Assembly (NCBI GenBank): GCA_038002745.1 | Contig: JBBODD010000001.1 | Coordinates: 3,906,001 to 3,970,000, forward strand | Length of the DNA: 64,000 nt | Direction: 5' to 3' | Origin: Bacillus sp. FSL H8-0547 | GTDB taxonomy: Bacteria; Bacillota; Bacilli; Bacillales; Bacillaceae | Shown: piece after piece, positions 42,064 through 50,385 of the stretch | Numbering within the stretch: the first letter of the stretch is position 1 | How the letters are laid out: each line of letters opens with the position of its first letter | Made by a program: the position numbers and the translations under genes | The notes under the pieces: generated by a model | What the model saw: only the letters and a program-made list of their open reading frames with translations | Told to the model about the DNA's origin: nothing | The model's database searches: none

Positions 42064-43017
42064 GTGTCAGCATCTAAAAACAGGAAATGTTTGCTTGAAA
42101 GCGAAGAAGTAATCAGGCTTTACAAAGATGGTAAGAGCACCTCGGAAATTGCCAAACTGGCAGGTGTTACAGCAGGGAGCATACTTAATATCCTTTCAAA
42201 ACACGGGGTAGAAATGCGGCCGAGGGGGAGCTGGAAGAGGAAGTACAGTTTAGATGAAGGTTACTTTAAGAAATGGACACCCAATATGGCCTATATCCTC
42301 GGGTTTATACTGGCAGATGGTACGATTGCAAAGGGAACACAAAGCGTTATCATCGCTCAAAAAGAAAGCGAAATACTCGAAAGAATTAAAAAGGAACTTA
42401 AAACAATTCAACCTCTTTATAAAAATGAAAAAACCGGTGTTTTTCTTCTTAACCTCAACAGCAAAATCTTAAAAAGAGATTTAATTGAACTTCACGGAGT
42501 AACTTCAAAAAAGTCATTGACCATTGATTTTCCTGATGTTCCCGAAGAATACATGCCGCATTTTATTAGAGGTTATTTCGATGGTGACGGCAACATCTAT
42601 TCCAGAGGGTATATGGTTAGTTTTGTAGGGGGTTCACTTCCTTTTATGGAGAAATTGAAAGAAGTTTTTATCAAAGTGGGATTTGATCCTTACTTAGTTC
42701 AAAAAGATAAACATGTAAGACTTTATATAAGTGGAAGAAAAACGATCAAACTATTTTATGAGTACATTTACAATTGCAGTGACATTCACCTTAAACGTAA
42801 GTTTGATCTTTTCCCAGACAAAGATCTTGATGCTGCTGAATTAACCGACGCTCCATTAAAAGTGAACAAAAAAGCCGTACAAGACAGAAAACAAAAGTTT
42901 ATTGAAGCTTACAGAAATTCAAGCTCACTTGATAAAGCATGCAGTATTTGCGGGATAAGCAAGACAACTTATACTCAATGGATAAAAAAAGACAAGAACT
43001 TCAAAGATCAACTATAA
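42064..43017 (+). CDS. Free-standing LAGLIDADG homing endonuclease-like protein with two helix-turn-helix domains
   Basis: 317 residues. An N-terminal helix-turn-helix (EEVIRLYKDGKSTSEIAKLAG, about 15-35) is followed by two LAGLIDADG helices, ILGFILADG (78-86) and FIRGYFDGDG (167-176), both with the catalytic acid, and a C-terminal helix-turn-helix (LDKACSICGISKTTYTQWIKK). Both acidic residues are kept, so nuclease activity is possible. It is not inside a gene or visible intron. GTG 42064 follows GGAGG; codon use is more AT-rich than in the neighbours. It ends 160 bases before the dif candidate, suggesting arrival as a mobile gene at the terminus or recruitment to a regulatory role. Confidence 0.85.
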   Translation: MSASKNRKCLLESEEVIRLYKDGKSTSEIAKLAGVTAGSILNILSKHGVEMRPRGSWKRKYSLDEGYFKKWTPNMAYILGFILADGTIAKGTQSVIIAQKESEILERIKKELKTIQPLYKNEKTGVFLLNLNSKILKRDLIELHGVTSKKSLTIDFPDVPEEYMPHFIRGYFDGDGNIYSRGYMVSFVGGSLPFMEKLKEVFIKVGFDPYLVQKDKHVRLYISGRKTIKLFYEYIYNCSDIHLKRKFDLFPDKDLDAAELTDAPLKVNKKAVQDRKQKFIEAYRNSSSLDKACSICGISKTTYTQWIKKDKNFKDQL

Positions 43018-43052
43018 AGCACGGGAGATTATGATTTGGCTATCAAAAGATC

Positions 43053-43087
43053 AGAGCTACCATCTAAATTAGAGGTAGCTCTTTTTA
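43053..43087 (+). terminator. Intrinsic terminator after the LAGLIDADG gene
   Basis: AGAGCTACC / GGTAGCTCT hairpin followed by TTTTTAC. Confidence 0.85.
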
Positions 43088-43176
43088 CATTTGAAATTAA
43101 ACTAGCATTGATTAACATTATCCCAGGGGCAGGAGGGATTGAGTCTTAAAGTCTAATACCTTACTTACTTTTTTGC

Positions 43177-43204
43177 AGTAGACATAATATAAATTATAGA
43201 CAGC
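43177..43204 (-). other. dif: Chromosome dimer resolution site dif (candidate)
   Basis: On the minus strand the 28 bases read GCTGTCTATAATTTATAT then TATGTCTACT. Against the B. subtilis dif sequence as I remember it, ACTTCCTAGAATATATAT then TATGTAAACT, 21 of 28 positions agree, including the whole central TATATTATGT. It is imperfectly palindromic, as XerC/XerD sites are, lies in a noncoding AT-rich block, 0.4 kb from a Ter-like site, and at the point where gene direction flips. B. subtilis dif also lies near alsT and parEC, which are 9-15 kb away here. Confidence 0.75.
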
Positions 43205-43595
43205 TGTATTATAATAGTCATTTCCAGTCTCAAATAACAAGTAAACTTAAGTAAATGAGACAGAAAGAAAAAATAACGTCTTAGACACACTGTATCTGCC
43301 GCACGTATTTCACTATAGATTAGTAAGATTTTTTCTGCAGATCACTGAAATATTTCTATTTTAGCTGCTCATATATATTTACGCATTTTTGCAGCTGATG
43401 TTTTATTTTCGTTAGATTTAAGCTCTTGATTACGCACGTTACTCATTGAACTAATTCCAAGACTCTCTTCTTTAATTCCAGCTCAGTTTACATAACGTTT
43501 TTATGAGTGAATAATTTCTTCTGGTTCTTTTTACAACTTGCTGACGCTTTTAAACTAATGGTTATCATCTCTTATGGCTGGAGTTTGATTAGAAT

Positions 43596-43624
43596 GATTA
43601 TTTAGAACATTGTTTTATTAGTTT
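43596..43624 (-). other. Replication terminator (Ter) site 4, opposed orientation
   Basis: On the minus strand: AAACTAATAAAA followed by the core CAATGTTCTAAATAATC. ACTAA and YAAAT are kept, and the core agrees with site 1 at 15 of 17 positions. The strong-binding half is on the left, so rightward forks should be stopped. Together with sites 1 and 2 (35.7 kb to the left, opposite polarity) it forms a fork trap. Confidence 0.72.
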
Positions 43625-43664
43625 TAATATTCCACTCATTTCCAGCTGTTTTCTCTGCTAAAGT

Positions 43665-43700
43665 AAAAAACCGGCCTCTTTTCTGCAGAGAGCCGGTTTA
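43665..43700 (-). terminator. Intrinsic terminator of the glycerophosphodiesterase gene
   Basis: AAACCGGC / GCCGGTTT hairpin with an A run at the left end, giving a T run on the minus strand. Confidence 0.82.
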
Positions 43701-43705
43701 CCATC

Positions 43706-44527
43706 TTATTTTCTTGGATCAACATAATCAGGATAATCCGTAATGATTCCGTCTACACCCATCTCAAGCAGAAAATCGGCAGTTTCCTGTGTGCGAACAG
43801 TCCAGGATTGGATTTTCATGCCCTTTTCATGAACATTTGCTACTAAATCCTTTGAAACGATGCCGTAGTTTGGATTAAAGTAATCTGCATATGTGCTGAA
43901 TTCATTCAGTGCCGTATCAGTTGTATGAAGAATCGAAGATGTCAGCACACCGATTGGTACAGTTGGCAGCAGGGAATCCATCTTTTTCATCGAGTCAAAA
44001 TTAAACGACTGAACAATGATTTTTTCATTTTGAGGCTTGTCCATGTTGCGTTCCTGAAGCTCTTCAGCCACTTTTTCCTCGATTCCCGGATAAAGCTCAG
44101 GTGCTTTCAGCTCAATCAGAATGCCGGTTTTGCCTCTGTAGCGGTCAAGAATATCATCAAATGTGGGGATTTTTTCGCCAGTAAATTCTTCGCCCTTCCA
44201 GCTGCCTGCATCAAGCTTGCTGAGTTCATCATATGTAAGATCCTTTACTTTGCCGCTTCCGTCTGTCGTCCGGTCCACTGTGGTGTCATGAATGATCACG
44301 AGCTCGCCGTCCTTGCTCTGCTGAACGTCGATTTCAATATAATCCGCTTTCATCTCTACCGCTTTATCAAAGGCTGCAAGTGTATTTTCCGGAGCATAGC
44401 CTGAAGCCCCCCTGTGTGCTACATTTTCCACTTTCACCGCTGAAGCTTCTGCTGCTGACGGCTGCAATAACGGTGCTCCAAGCAATATGATGGCCATTCC
44501 CGCTCCGGCTGCCCAAGTTTTCATCAT
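43706..44527 (-). CDS. Secreted glycerophosphodiester phosphodiesterase
   Basis: 273 residues with a cleavable signal peptide (hydrophobic core AAGAGMAIILLGAPLL, cut likely after AEASA). The mature part is a GDPD TIM barrel: AHRGASGYAPENTLAAF, EIDVQQSKDGELVIIHD, and a C-terminal WTVRTQETADFLLEMGVDGIITDYPD. Hydrolyses deacylated phospholipids or teichoic-acid-type glycerophosphodiesters outside the cell (GlpQ/UgpQ group). ATG 44527 follows GAGGAG. No glp genes are adjacent. Confidence 0.9.
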   Translation of the reverse strand: MMKTWAAGAGMAIILLGAPLLQPSAAEASAVKVENVAHRGASGYAPENTLAAFDKAVEMKADYIEIDVQQSKDGELVIIHDTTVDRTTDGSGKVKDLTYDELSKLDAGSWKGEEFTGEKIPTFDDILDRYRGKTGILIELKAPELYPGIEEKVAEELQERNMDKPQNEKIIVQSFNFDSMKKMDSLLPTVPIGVLTSSILHTTDTALNEFSTYADYFNPNYGIVSKDLVANVHEKGMKIQSWTVRTQETADFLLEMGVDGIITDYPDYVDPRK

Positions 44528-44730
44528 TTCATCGTCTCCTCTGTCTTCATTTGTAAGAACAGCTTCAGTTTACTGGATGAATATGTATCCAATGTGAAAT
44601 TGAGATGTCAGAATGTTATCAATCATGTGAATCATTCTGGGAAATTTATCATGCCTTTCTTTACATACAAGTATTGGTAATCCATTACCGGTTCTCAGCA
44701 TGTTAGACTCATGACAGAGGAGTGAACACG

Positions 44731-45720
44731 ATGATGAAACATCTGCTATTGCTGTTTTCCCTTCCGTTTATGCTCAGTCTTGACCCGCTGGTATATGATA
44801 CACACTATCAAGCAAGCTATCAGTCTCCAGAAGGGATTATGTTTCTAAGCTACAGCGATAAATGGGATGAAGAAAAGTTAAAAGAACTTTATAAGGAATT
44901 GATTCAAAATAAACATGGAAAAGAGATATCTCTTCTTCAGGAAGTGCGTATTCAAGGAGATTCTTTAAACGGATCAGCGACAAAAGGAAGGTTTCACGCT
45001 CTAACAGACACAATTACCCTTTATAAGGGAGACACATATACAGATGTCTCCTCCTACAGAGATACTCTCTCACATGAATATGGGCATCATTTTGCCTATC
45101 ACTATATAAAAAGCCATCACTTTCCGTTCTCTGAGTGGAGTAAACTTAGAGGCATTGAAAATGCCCCTGTACGGTGGGATGCTTTTTGGAACTATTCTGA
45201 TGCAGATCATATGTGGTATCCTCAGGAAATCATGGCTGATGACTATGTGATGTTGTACGGTTCAGGGAGAAAAACAGACAAAAACGAAATCCTCTCAAGC
45301 AATGAGCCTTTCTATCAAATGACACAGCATGAGAACAAGGAGCTTCCTAATGTGCTTGAAAATAAGGAGCTGATTGATTATCTTGAAAAAGAAACAGGCG
45401 TAAAGGCTGACCGGGGCAGAATTCTTACAGGACCCCAATTAAAAAAGATTCAAAAAGATAAAATTACCTTTGCTGCTACCGGTCAATCACAGGTTGCCAT
45501 TAAAGCAGACATCACCTATTTCCAGGATGGGGTTGAACTGGCATCGGATGAGAAGCTGTTTATTGTCTCTAAAGGTGCTGAAACGTTTACTATCCCGCTA
45601 ACTGATGCTGCATCAAGCCTTGAAGTTACTTTTAAAATACTTGATTTACAGACCTCTGCCGGTTTTGAAACGCCGCCTGAGAAGTTCCATATAGACAGCC
45701 TGCTGTCGAAAGGACAGTAG
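44731..45720 (+). CDS. Putative secreted zinc metalloprotease
   Basis: 329 residues with an N-terminal signal-like helix (MMKHLLLLFSLPFMLSL). HEYGHH at 115-120 is a zincin motif, and EIMADDY about 50 residues later is a likely third-ligand region. The last 90 residues look like a beta-rich accessory domain. The family is not recognised beyond that. ATG 44731 is eight bases after AGAGGAG; GTG 44722 lies inside the ribosome site. It is divergent from the glycerophosphodiesterase gene; the 203 bases between hold both promoters. Confidence 0.75.
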   Translation: MMKHLLLLFSLPFMLSLDPLVYDTHYQASYQSPEGIMFLSYSDKWDEEKLKELYKELIQNKHGKEISLLQEVRIQGDSLNGSATKGRFHALTDTITLYKGDTYTDVSSYRDTLSHEYGHHFAYHYIKSHHFPFSEWSKLRGIENAPVRWDAFWNYSDADHMWYPQEIMADDYVMLYGSGRKTDKNEILSSNEPFYQMTQHENKELPNVLENKELIDYLEKETGVKADRGRILTGPQLKKIQKDKITFAATGQSQVAIKADITYFQDGVELASDEKLFIVSKGAETFTIPLTDAASSLEVTFKILDLQTSAGFETPPEKFHIDSLLSKGQ

Positions 45721-45726
45721 GCACAC

Positions 45727-45762
45727 AAAAAAATCCCTCTCCATATCGAGAGGGATTTTATC
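45727..45762. terminator. Bidirectional terminator between zincin and cydC
   Basis: AAAATCCCTCTC / GAGAGGGATTTT hairpin with A run left and T-rich right side, between convergent genes. Confidence 0.88.
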
Positions 45763-45764
45763 TT

Positions 45765-47477
45765 TTATACTAGCACCTCTTGTTCAATCTGCTTCAGACC
45801 GTAAAAATAACCTTTTCTCTCCATGAGTTCTGCATAGGATCCCTTTTCAAGAATGCGTCCTTGATCCATAACGATGATCTGATCCATCTTCTCAAGTCCT
45901 GTCAGTCGGTGACTGACGAGGATGAGTGTATTGCTGCCGGCATACTTAAATAAGGTTTCTTGAATGCTCTGCTCTGACAGGAGATCCATTGAAGCTGTTG
46001 GTTCATCAAGCAGCCACAGACCCGCTTTTTTCAGCAGGATTCTTGCAATGGCAAGCTTCTGTTTTTCGCCGCCTGACAGGTTATCGCCTTTTTCAAGAAC
46101 AGGATCATCAAGCCGTTTGTTCTCGAGTCCTGCCTCCTTCAGTGCGTGTATCAGCTCTGAGTCCTCTGTTTCTTCTTTAACAGCGATCAGCAAATTTTCA
46201 CGGATAGTCCCATAGAAAAAGTGGTTATCCTGCAGAACAATATTGCAGCTATCCCACATGCTCTCACTGCTGATGTCGGAAAGCGGCTTTTCATTCAAAA
46301 TAATTTCTCCAGCTTCCGGTTCATACATTTTCATTAACAGCATAAGCAGCGTGGATTTTCCTGAACCGGATGGTCCGACAACAGCCGTTTTTGAACCTTG
46401 CGGAAACGTGACAGTAACACCATTTAGACCGGAGCCCGCTGTGCCGTAAGAATAATGAACATTCTTTACGTGAATAGAGAACCCATCCTTTGTGATGTCA
46501 GCCTGCTTCTTTTCTTCCTGTATGACCGGCTCTTCCGGGAGTGAGTACAATCTTTTAGAAGCACGCCTGCTCTCTTCGTAATAAACTGGAAAAGCAGCCA
46601 TCGGAACAGCAAACTCAAATACATTGAGAGAAATCATCACCAGCATGGCAAGATACAGACCGTTCAGCTCACCCGCTGCTGCCTGGTAAGCCCCGAGTGC
46701 TAAAATTCCGCAGTTTATAATGACCGTAATCGCCGTGTTAATCGATTGTGTCTGATTCACCCTGTTATCTAATTGCGCCTGTTTATCGGCAAGCATATCA
46801 GACAGCCTGCGAAGCTTTTCTTCTTTTTCTGCCGTCTGTCCATAGATCTTTAAATCTCTGTATCCATAGTAAAATTCAGCCGCTTCTGATGAGAAAAGGC
46901 TTCTCATGTCCCGGACAGAGTCATCGATTTTTTTTTGAAGAAATGCAAAGTATGCCGGGATCACCATTCCTGTCAGCACCATACCAGCTAAAAGCATCAT
47001 GGCAATGGGGACGGAGTAAAACGATACAAATGCAATCGTGCTTAAAAAGACAAACAGAAAGACGACCGGGGGATAAAATACCCTCAGGAAAAAGTTCTGA
47101 AGGTTCTCTACATCCCCGACTATTCTTGAAAGCAGGTCGCCGCTCCGGTACGTATTGAAGATCCTAGGGACCATTGGTTCCAGCTTTTCATAAAAGGAGG
47201 CGCGCACATCCTTCAAAATGGTAAAGGTTGCCCTGTGGGAAACAAGCCTCTCTGCATATCTGCTGAGAGCTCTCCCAATACCCGCAAGCTTCAATAGAGC
47301 GAGCATAACTGTGAGTGTGTAAAGAGGCGGCAGCAGAGCGGCTTTTGAAATTAAGTAGCCGCTCGATGCAAATAGCGCGATTCCCGTTATACCCGCAAGG
47401 AAGCACAATAAGACTGTGAGCCAAATATCCTTTTTTTCATTCCACATTAAACGTGCAATATGAGAAATGTCTTTCAT
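45765..47477 (-). CDS. cydC: Heterodimeric ABC exporter CydDC, second subunit (E. coli CydC-like)
   Basis: 570 residues: six transmembrane helices, then an ATPase domain with Walker A GPSGSGKST, signature LSGGEKQK and Walker B LWLLDEPTAS. With its partner it exports glutathione or cysteine (thiols) or handles haem, and is needed to assemble cytochrome bd. The start ATG overlaps the cydD stop (ATGA). It is the last gene of the cyd operon. B. subtilis naming of the two ABC genes is the reverse of the E. coli-like naming used here. Confidence 0.92.
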   Translation of the reverse strand: MKDISHIARLMWNEKKDIWLTVLLCFLAGITGIALFASSGYLISKAALLPPLYTLTVMLALLKLAGIGRALSRYAERLVSHRATFTILKDVRASFYEKLEPMVPRIFNTYRSGDLLSRIVGDVENLQNFFLRVFYPPVVFLFVFLSTIAFVSFYSVPIAMMLLAGMVLTGMVIPAYFAFLQKKIDDSVRDMRSLFSSEAAEFYYGYRDLKIYGQTAEKEEKLRRLSDMLADKQAQLDNRVNQTQSINTAITVIINCGILALGAYQAAAGELNGLYLAMLVMISLNVFEFAVPMAAFPVYYEESRRASKRLYSLPEEPVIQEEKKQADITKDGFSIHVKNVHYSYGTAGSGLNGVTVTFPQGSKTAVVGPSGSGKSTLLMLLMKMYEPEAGEIILNEKPLSDISSESMWDSCNIVLQDNHFFYGTIRENLLIAVKEETEDSELIHALKEAGLENKRLDDPVLEKGDNLSGGEKQKLAIARILLKKAGLWLLDEPTASMDLLSEQSIQETLFKYAGSNTLILVSHRLTGLEKMDQIIVMDQGRILEKGSYAELMERKGYFYGLKQIEQEVLV

Positions 47478-49198
47478 CTGGCCGCCTCCTTTACTTGCAT
47501 ATGAAACATGCTGCGGTAAGACTCGGAACGGTCCAGCAGTTCCAAATGAGTCCCCTGAGCCGCAAGTCTTCCGTTTTCCATATAAAAAATAACGTCTGCG
47601 TCTTTAATTGTGTACAGCCTGTGAGCCACGGTAATCACTGATGCGTTTTCCCCAAGCTCTTTTATCGACTGCTGGAGAATCCTTTCTGTATGAAGGTCAA
47701 GGCCTGTGGTCGGTTCATCAAACAAGATGAATGCCGGTTTCTTCAGGAATGCCCTGGCTAGAGCAAGCCTTTGCTTTTCGCCTCCGGAAAGACCTCTTCC
47801 CCCTTCTCCAATGACCGTATCAAACCCGTGTTCAAGCGCTTCAATCATGGAAGCAAGTCCCGCTTTGCGGGCTGCATCTTCTATTTCCCGCCGGCTCGCC
47901 TCTTTCAGCTGGCCAATGGCAATATTTTCTGCGATTGTCCCGGAGAAGATATAGGGATGCTGAGAAATGTAAACCATCCTGCTGAACCAGCTCATTTCAT
48001 CATAAGCTGCCCTCTCTTTTCCATTTATGATCAACTCACCTTCATCAGGCTGTATCAGCCCGCTGATCAGATGAAGAAGGGTCGTCTTGCCTGATCCGTT
48101 TCTGCCGACAATGGCTGCTTTTTCAAACGGTTTAAGATGTACACCAATATCATGCAAAGAAAATGAACTGTTCTTATATGAGTAAGATGCCTTTTTCAGA
48201 TGAAGTTCAGGCGGTCCTCCGCCAGTCTCCTGATCTCCCCACACTGCAGCTTTATCCCGCTCCTCCAGTTCTTCTGCTATCAGCTTCGCAGCCCCCATGC
48301 TTCCTCTGCCTGCATGAAAGGCACTGCCATAATCTTTAAGAAGCAGGTAGAAATCAGGAACAAGAATGAGAATAAAGAAGGCAGAAAAGAATGTCACAGT
48401 CTGAAAGACAACGATCTGCAGGCCAAGTTCAAAGGCAATCAGTCCAATGCTGAGCATTGAAATAAACTCCAAGGATAGCGCTGAGAGAAATGCTACCTTC
48501 AAAACCTGCATTGTGGCATCACGGATTTCCAGACTGCTCTCTGCAATCTTGTCTTTTTGCTCCTTTGAACGTCCGAACATCTTCAATGTCACAAGCCCCT
48601 GAAGAACATCAAGAAAATGACCGGAAAATTGCGAGAGCCTCTCCATCTGCTGCTCTGCTTTATCCTTGCTTTTCCTGCCTGCAAGTGCCATGGCAAGCGG
48701 TATAAAAGGCGCTGTGACCAGCAGAATGATGCCGGAGTACACATGCTGGGTAAATACGGCAGCGGCCATCATCAGCGGAATAATTCCCGTCTGGATCATT
48801 TGGGGAATGTATGTGCTGAAATAAGGTGTTATTTCATCCACTGCATCCAGCAGTACATTTACTTTCCTGCCGGTTTGTCCGCCGGAAGAGGATAAAACAG
48901 ATTCTCTGGACATCTTTTTAAGAAGCGATGACCGTATATCTTTCTTAACGGCTGCCGCTAATGAAACGCCGGTTTTTTTGCCGAAATACATAAATCCTGC
49001 CCTGCAAAGGGACACTGCGAGCAAAATAAAAAGTTCAGGAACAACATCCCGGAAAGACGTGTCTTTTAAAAAGACGGCATCTGTGATACTGACGAACAGC
49101 CACGCCTGTGCTATAACGGCTGCACCTGTTAAAAAAGCATGCAGCCTCAAAAGCCAAATATGTTTTTTATGTTTTGACGACAGATGTTTCAGCTGCAT
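47474..49198 (-). CDS. cydD: Heterodimeric ABC exporter CydDC, first subunit (E. coli CydD-like)
   Basis: About 574 residues with the CydD-type N-terminus (AFLTGAAVIAQAWLFVSITDAVFL) and YFSTYIPQMIQTGIIPLMM, then the ATPase with Walker A GRNGSGKTT and signature LSGGEKQR. ATG 49198 is eight bases after GGAG; GTG 49201 is one codon upstream. It follows cydS by about 45 bases. Partner of cydC. Confidence 0.92.
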   Translation of the reverse strand: MQLKHLSSKHKKHIWLLRLHAFLTGAAVIAQAWLFVSITDAVFLKDTSFRDVVPELFILLAVSLCRAGFMYFGKKTGVSLAAAVKKDIRSSLLKKMSRESVLSSSGGQTGRKVNVLLDAVDEITPYFSTYIPQMIQTGIIPLMMAAAVFTQHVYSGIILLVTAPFIPLAMALAGRKSKDKAEQQMERLSQFSGHFLDVLQGLVTLKMFGRSKEQKDKIAESSLEIRDATMQVLKVAFLSALSLEFISMLSIGLIAFELGLQIVVFQTVTFFSAFFILILVPDFYLLLKDYGSAFHAGRGSMGAAKLIAEELEERDKAAVWGDQETGGGPPELHLKKASYSYKNSSFSLHDIGVHLKPFEKAAIVGRNGSGKTTLLHLISGLIQPDEGELIINGKERAAYDEMSWFSRMVYISQHPYIFSGTIAENIAIGQLKEASRREIEDAARKAGLASMIEALEHGFDTVIGEGGRGLSGGEKQRLALARAFLKKPAFILFDEPTTGLDLHTERILQQSIKELGENASVITVAHRLYTIKDADVIFYMENGRLAAQGTHLELLDRSESYRSMFHMQVKEAAR

Positions 49199-49245
49199 CA
49201 CACGGACTCCTTTATGCGTTTAAGCCTATTAAGCTTTTGCACGTT

Positions 49246-49350
49246 TTATTTTTCATAGGGCTCTTTTGCGTAAGCACCCCAGACAAATAATCCTGTAACG
49301 GTCACTGCGACAATTAGTACCGGTGCCACCATTATTAAAAAAGTCTGCAT
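49246..49350 (-). CDS. cydS: CydS-like small subunit of cytochrome bd oxidase (34 aa)
   Basis: MQTFLIMVAPVLIVAVTVTG plus a short tail, then TAA: a single transmembrane helix with a hydrophilic end (WGAYAKEPYEK). AGGAGGG lies before the ATG. Its place right after cydB and the start MQTFLIM, like the 33-residue CydS seen in the Geobacillus bd oxidase structure as I recall it, point to the third structural subunit that covers haem at the CydA side. Confidence 0.82.
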   Translation of the reverse strand: MQTFLIMVAPVLIVAVTVTGLFVWGAYAKEPYEK

Positions 49351-49360
49351 GGTATCCCTC

Positions 49361-50374
49361 CTATTTTTTGCCTTTCACATAATCGTTATCAAAAAGGAAC
49401 AGCCTCATCAGCAAGTATAACGACGGTACAAGGAGCATTAATCCTGCAAGAAATGCAAAGATGAGTGCCAGGGCCATAGTATCGTTTGTAAAGCTTGTGT
49501 AGATCGTGACGTACGGATAAAGCACATACGGCAGATGCGATGCACCGTATCCGTAAAATGCCGCCGCAAACTGCAGCATGACCAGGATAAACGAAACGCC
49601 CAAACGCTTCTTTTTCCAAATCAAATACACGGCACCCGCAAAAAACAGAAGTGATAAACCAAAAAGCCAGGACATATCCATCATCCGCTGAAAATGACCC
49701 GGATTATGCTCTCTTAAGGACACAAAAACGAGCAGGCTTGCAAGAATGGTCGGGCCGCTCCAAAACAGCGCATATTTGCGCAGAAGGTTGAAGGCACTGC
49801 TGTCTCCCGCTTTATGAGCATAAAACGTCAGAAAGCTTGCAGAAATATACAGCACACTCACTATCGCCAGAAAGACGACGGCCCACGCATACGCGCTTGT
49901 AAAGAGCTCGGCGTAATTCAGCTGCACCTCATCCCCGCTGACGTCGATAAAGCCGCCTTCAGACAGTGTAAGCACAACAGACAGTGATGCCGGAATCAGC
50001 AGGCCTGTCGCTCCATATAAAAACTGATACCAGAGACTTTCTCGGTTACCGTAGTGATGAAACGCATAATACGAACCGCGCAGGGCAATCAGAATAATGG
50101 CTATGCTTCCTGGCACGAGAAGGGCTGTACCGTAATAATAGGCAAGCGACGGAAAAAATCCGACCAATCCAATGTAGAAGAAGATCAGGAATACATTCGT
50201 CACTTCCCAGACCGGAGACAAATACCGGTTAATCACTTTTTTTACAATAGGCCCGCGTCCTGTCAGTGCAGAGTAATAATTGAAAAAACCTGCACCAAAA
50301 TCAATGGACGCTACAATAAGGTATCCGTACAAAAATGTCCAGAGCACGGTAATTCCAATCAGTTCATAATCCAT
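49361..50374 (-). CDS. cydB: Cytochrome bd ubiquinol/menaquinol oxidase subunit II
   Basis: 337 residues, eight or nine helices, the structural partner of CydA. Typical opening (TVLWTFLYGYLIVASIDFGAGFF) and PVWEVTNVFLIFFYIGLVGFFP. Part of the high-affinity terminal oxidase used under low oxygen. ATG 50374 follows AGGAGAGG, 11 bases after cydA. Confidence 0.95.
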   Translation of the reverse strand: MDYELIGITVLWTFLYGYLIVASIDFGAGFFNYYSALTGRGPIVKKVINRYLSPVWEVTNVFLIFFYIGLVGFFPSLAYYYGTALLVPGSIAIILIALRGSYYAFHHYGNRESLWYQFLYGATGLLIPASLSVVLTLSEGGFIDVSGDEVQLNYAELFTSAYAWAVVFLAIVSVLYISASFLTFYAHKAGDSSAFNLLRKYALFWSGPTILASLLVFVSLREHNPGHFQRMMDMSWLFGLSLLFFAGAVYLIWKKKRLGVSFILVMLQFAAAFYGYGASHLPYVLYPYVTIYTSFTNDTMALALIFAFLAGLMLLVPSLYLLMRLFLFDNDYVKGKK

Positions 50375-50385
50375 CTTGTCCTCTC

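Larger units (their letters stand above)
43088..43664. other. AT-rich noncoding terminus block
   Basis: About 580 bases without a plausible gene on either strand. Besides the dif candidate and Ter site 4 it holds only AT-rich sequence with several short CAGCTG and TTTCCAGCT words. No promoter of note for the flanking genes, which both end here (convergent), could be identified. Confidence 0.7.

Noticed and set aside
42064-43017. Intein or intron-encoded nuclease
   Set aside because: No split host gene, no splice motifs and a normal start and terminator of its own.
44722-44730. GTG start of the zincin gene at 44722
   Set aside because: The codon lies inside the ribosome binding site, which fits ATG 44731.
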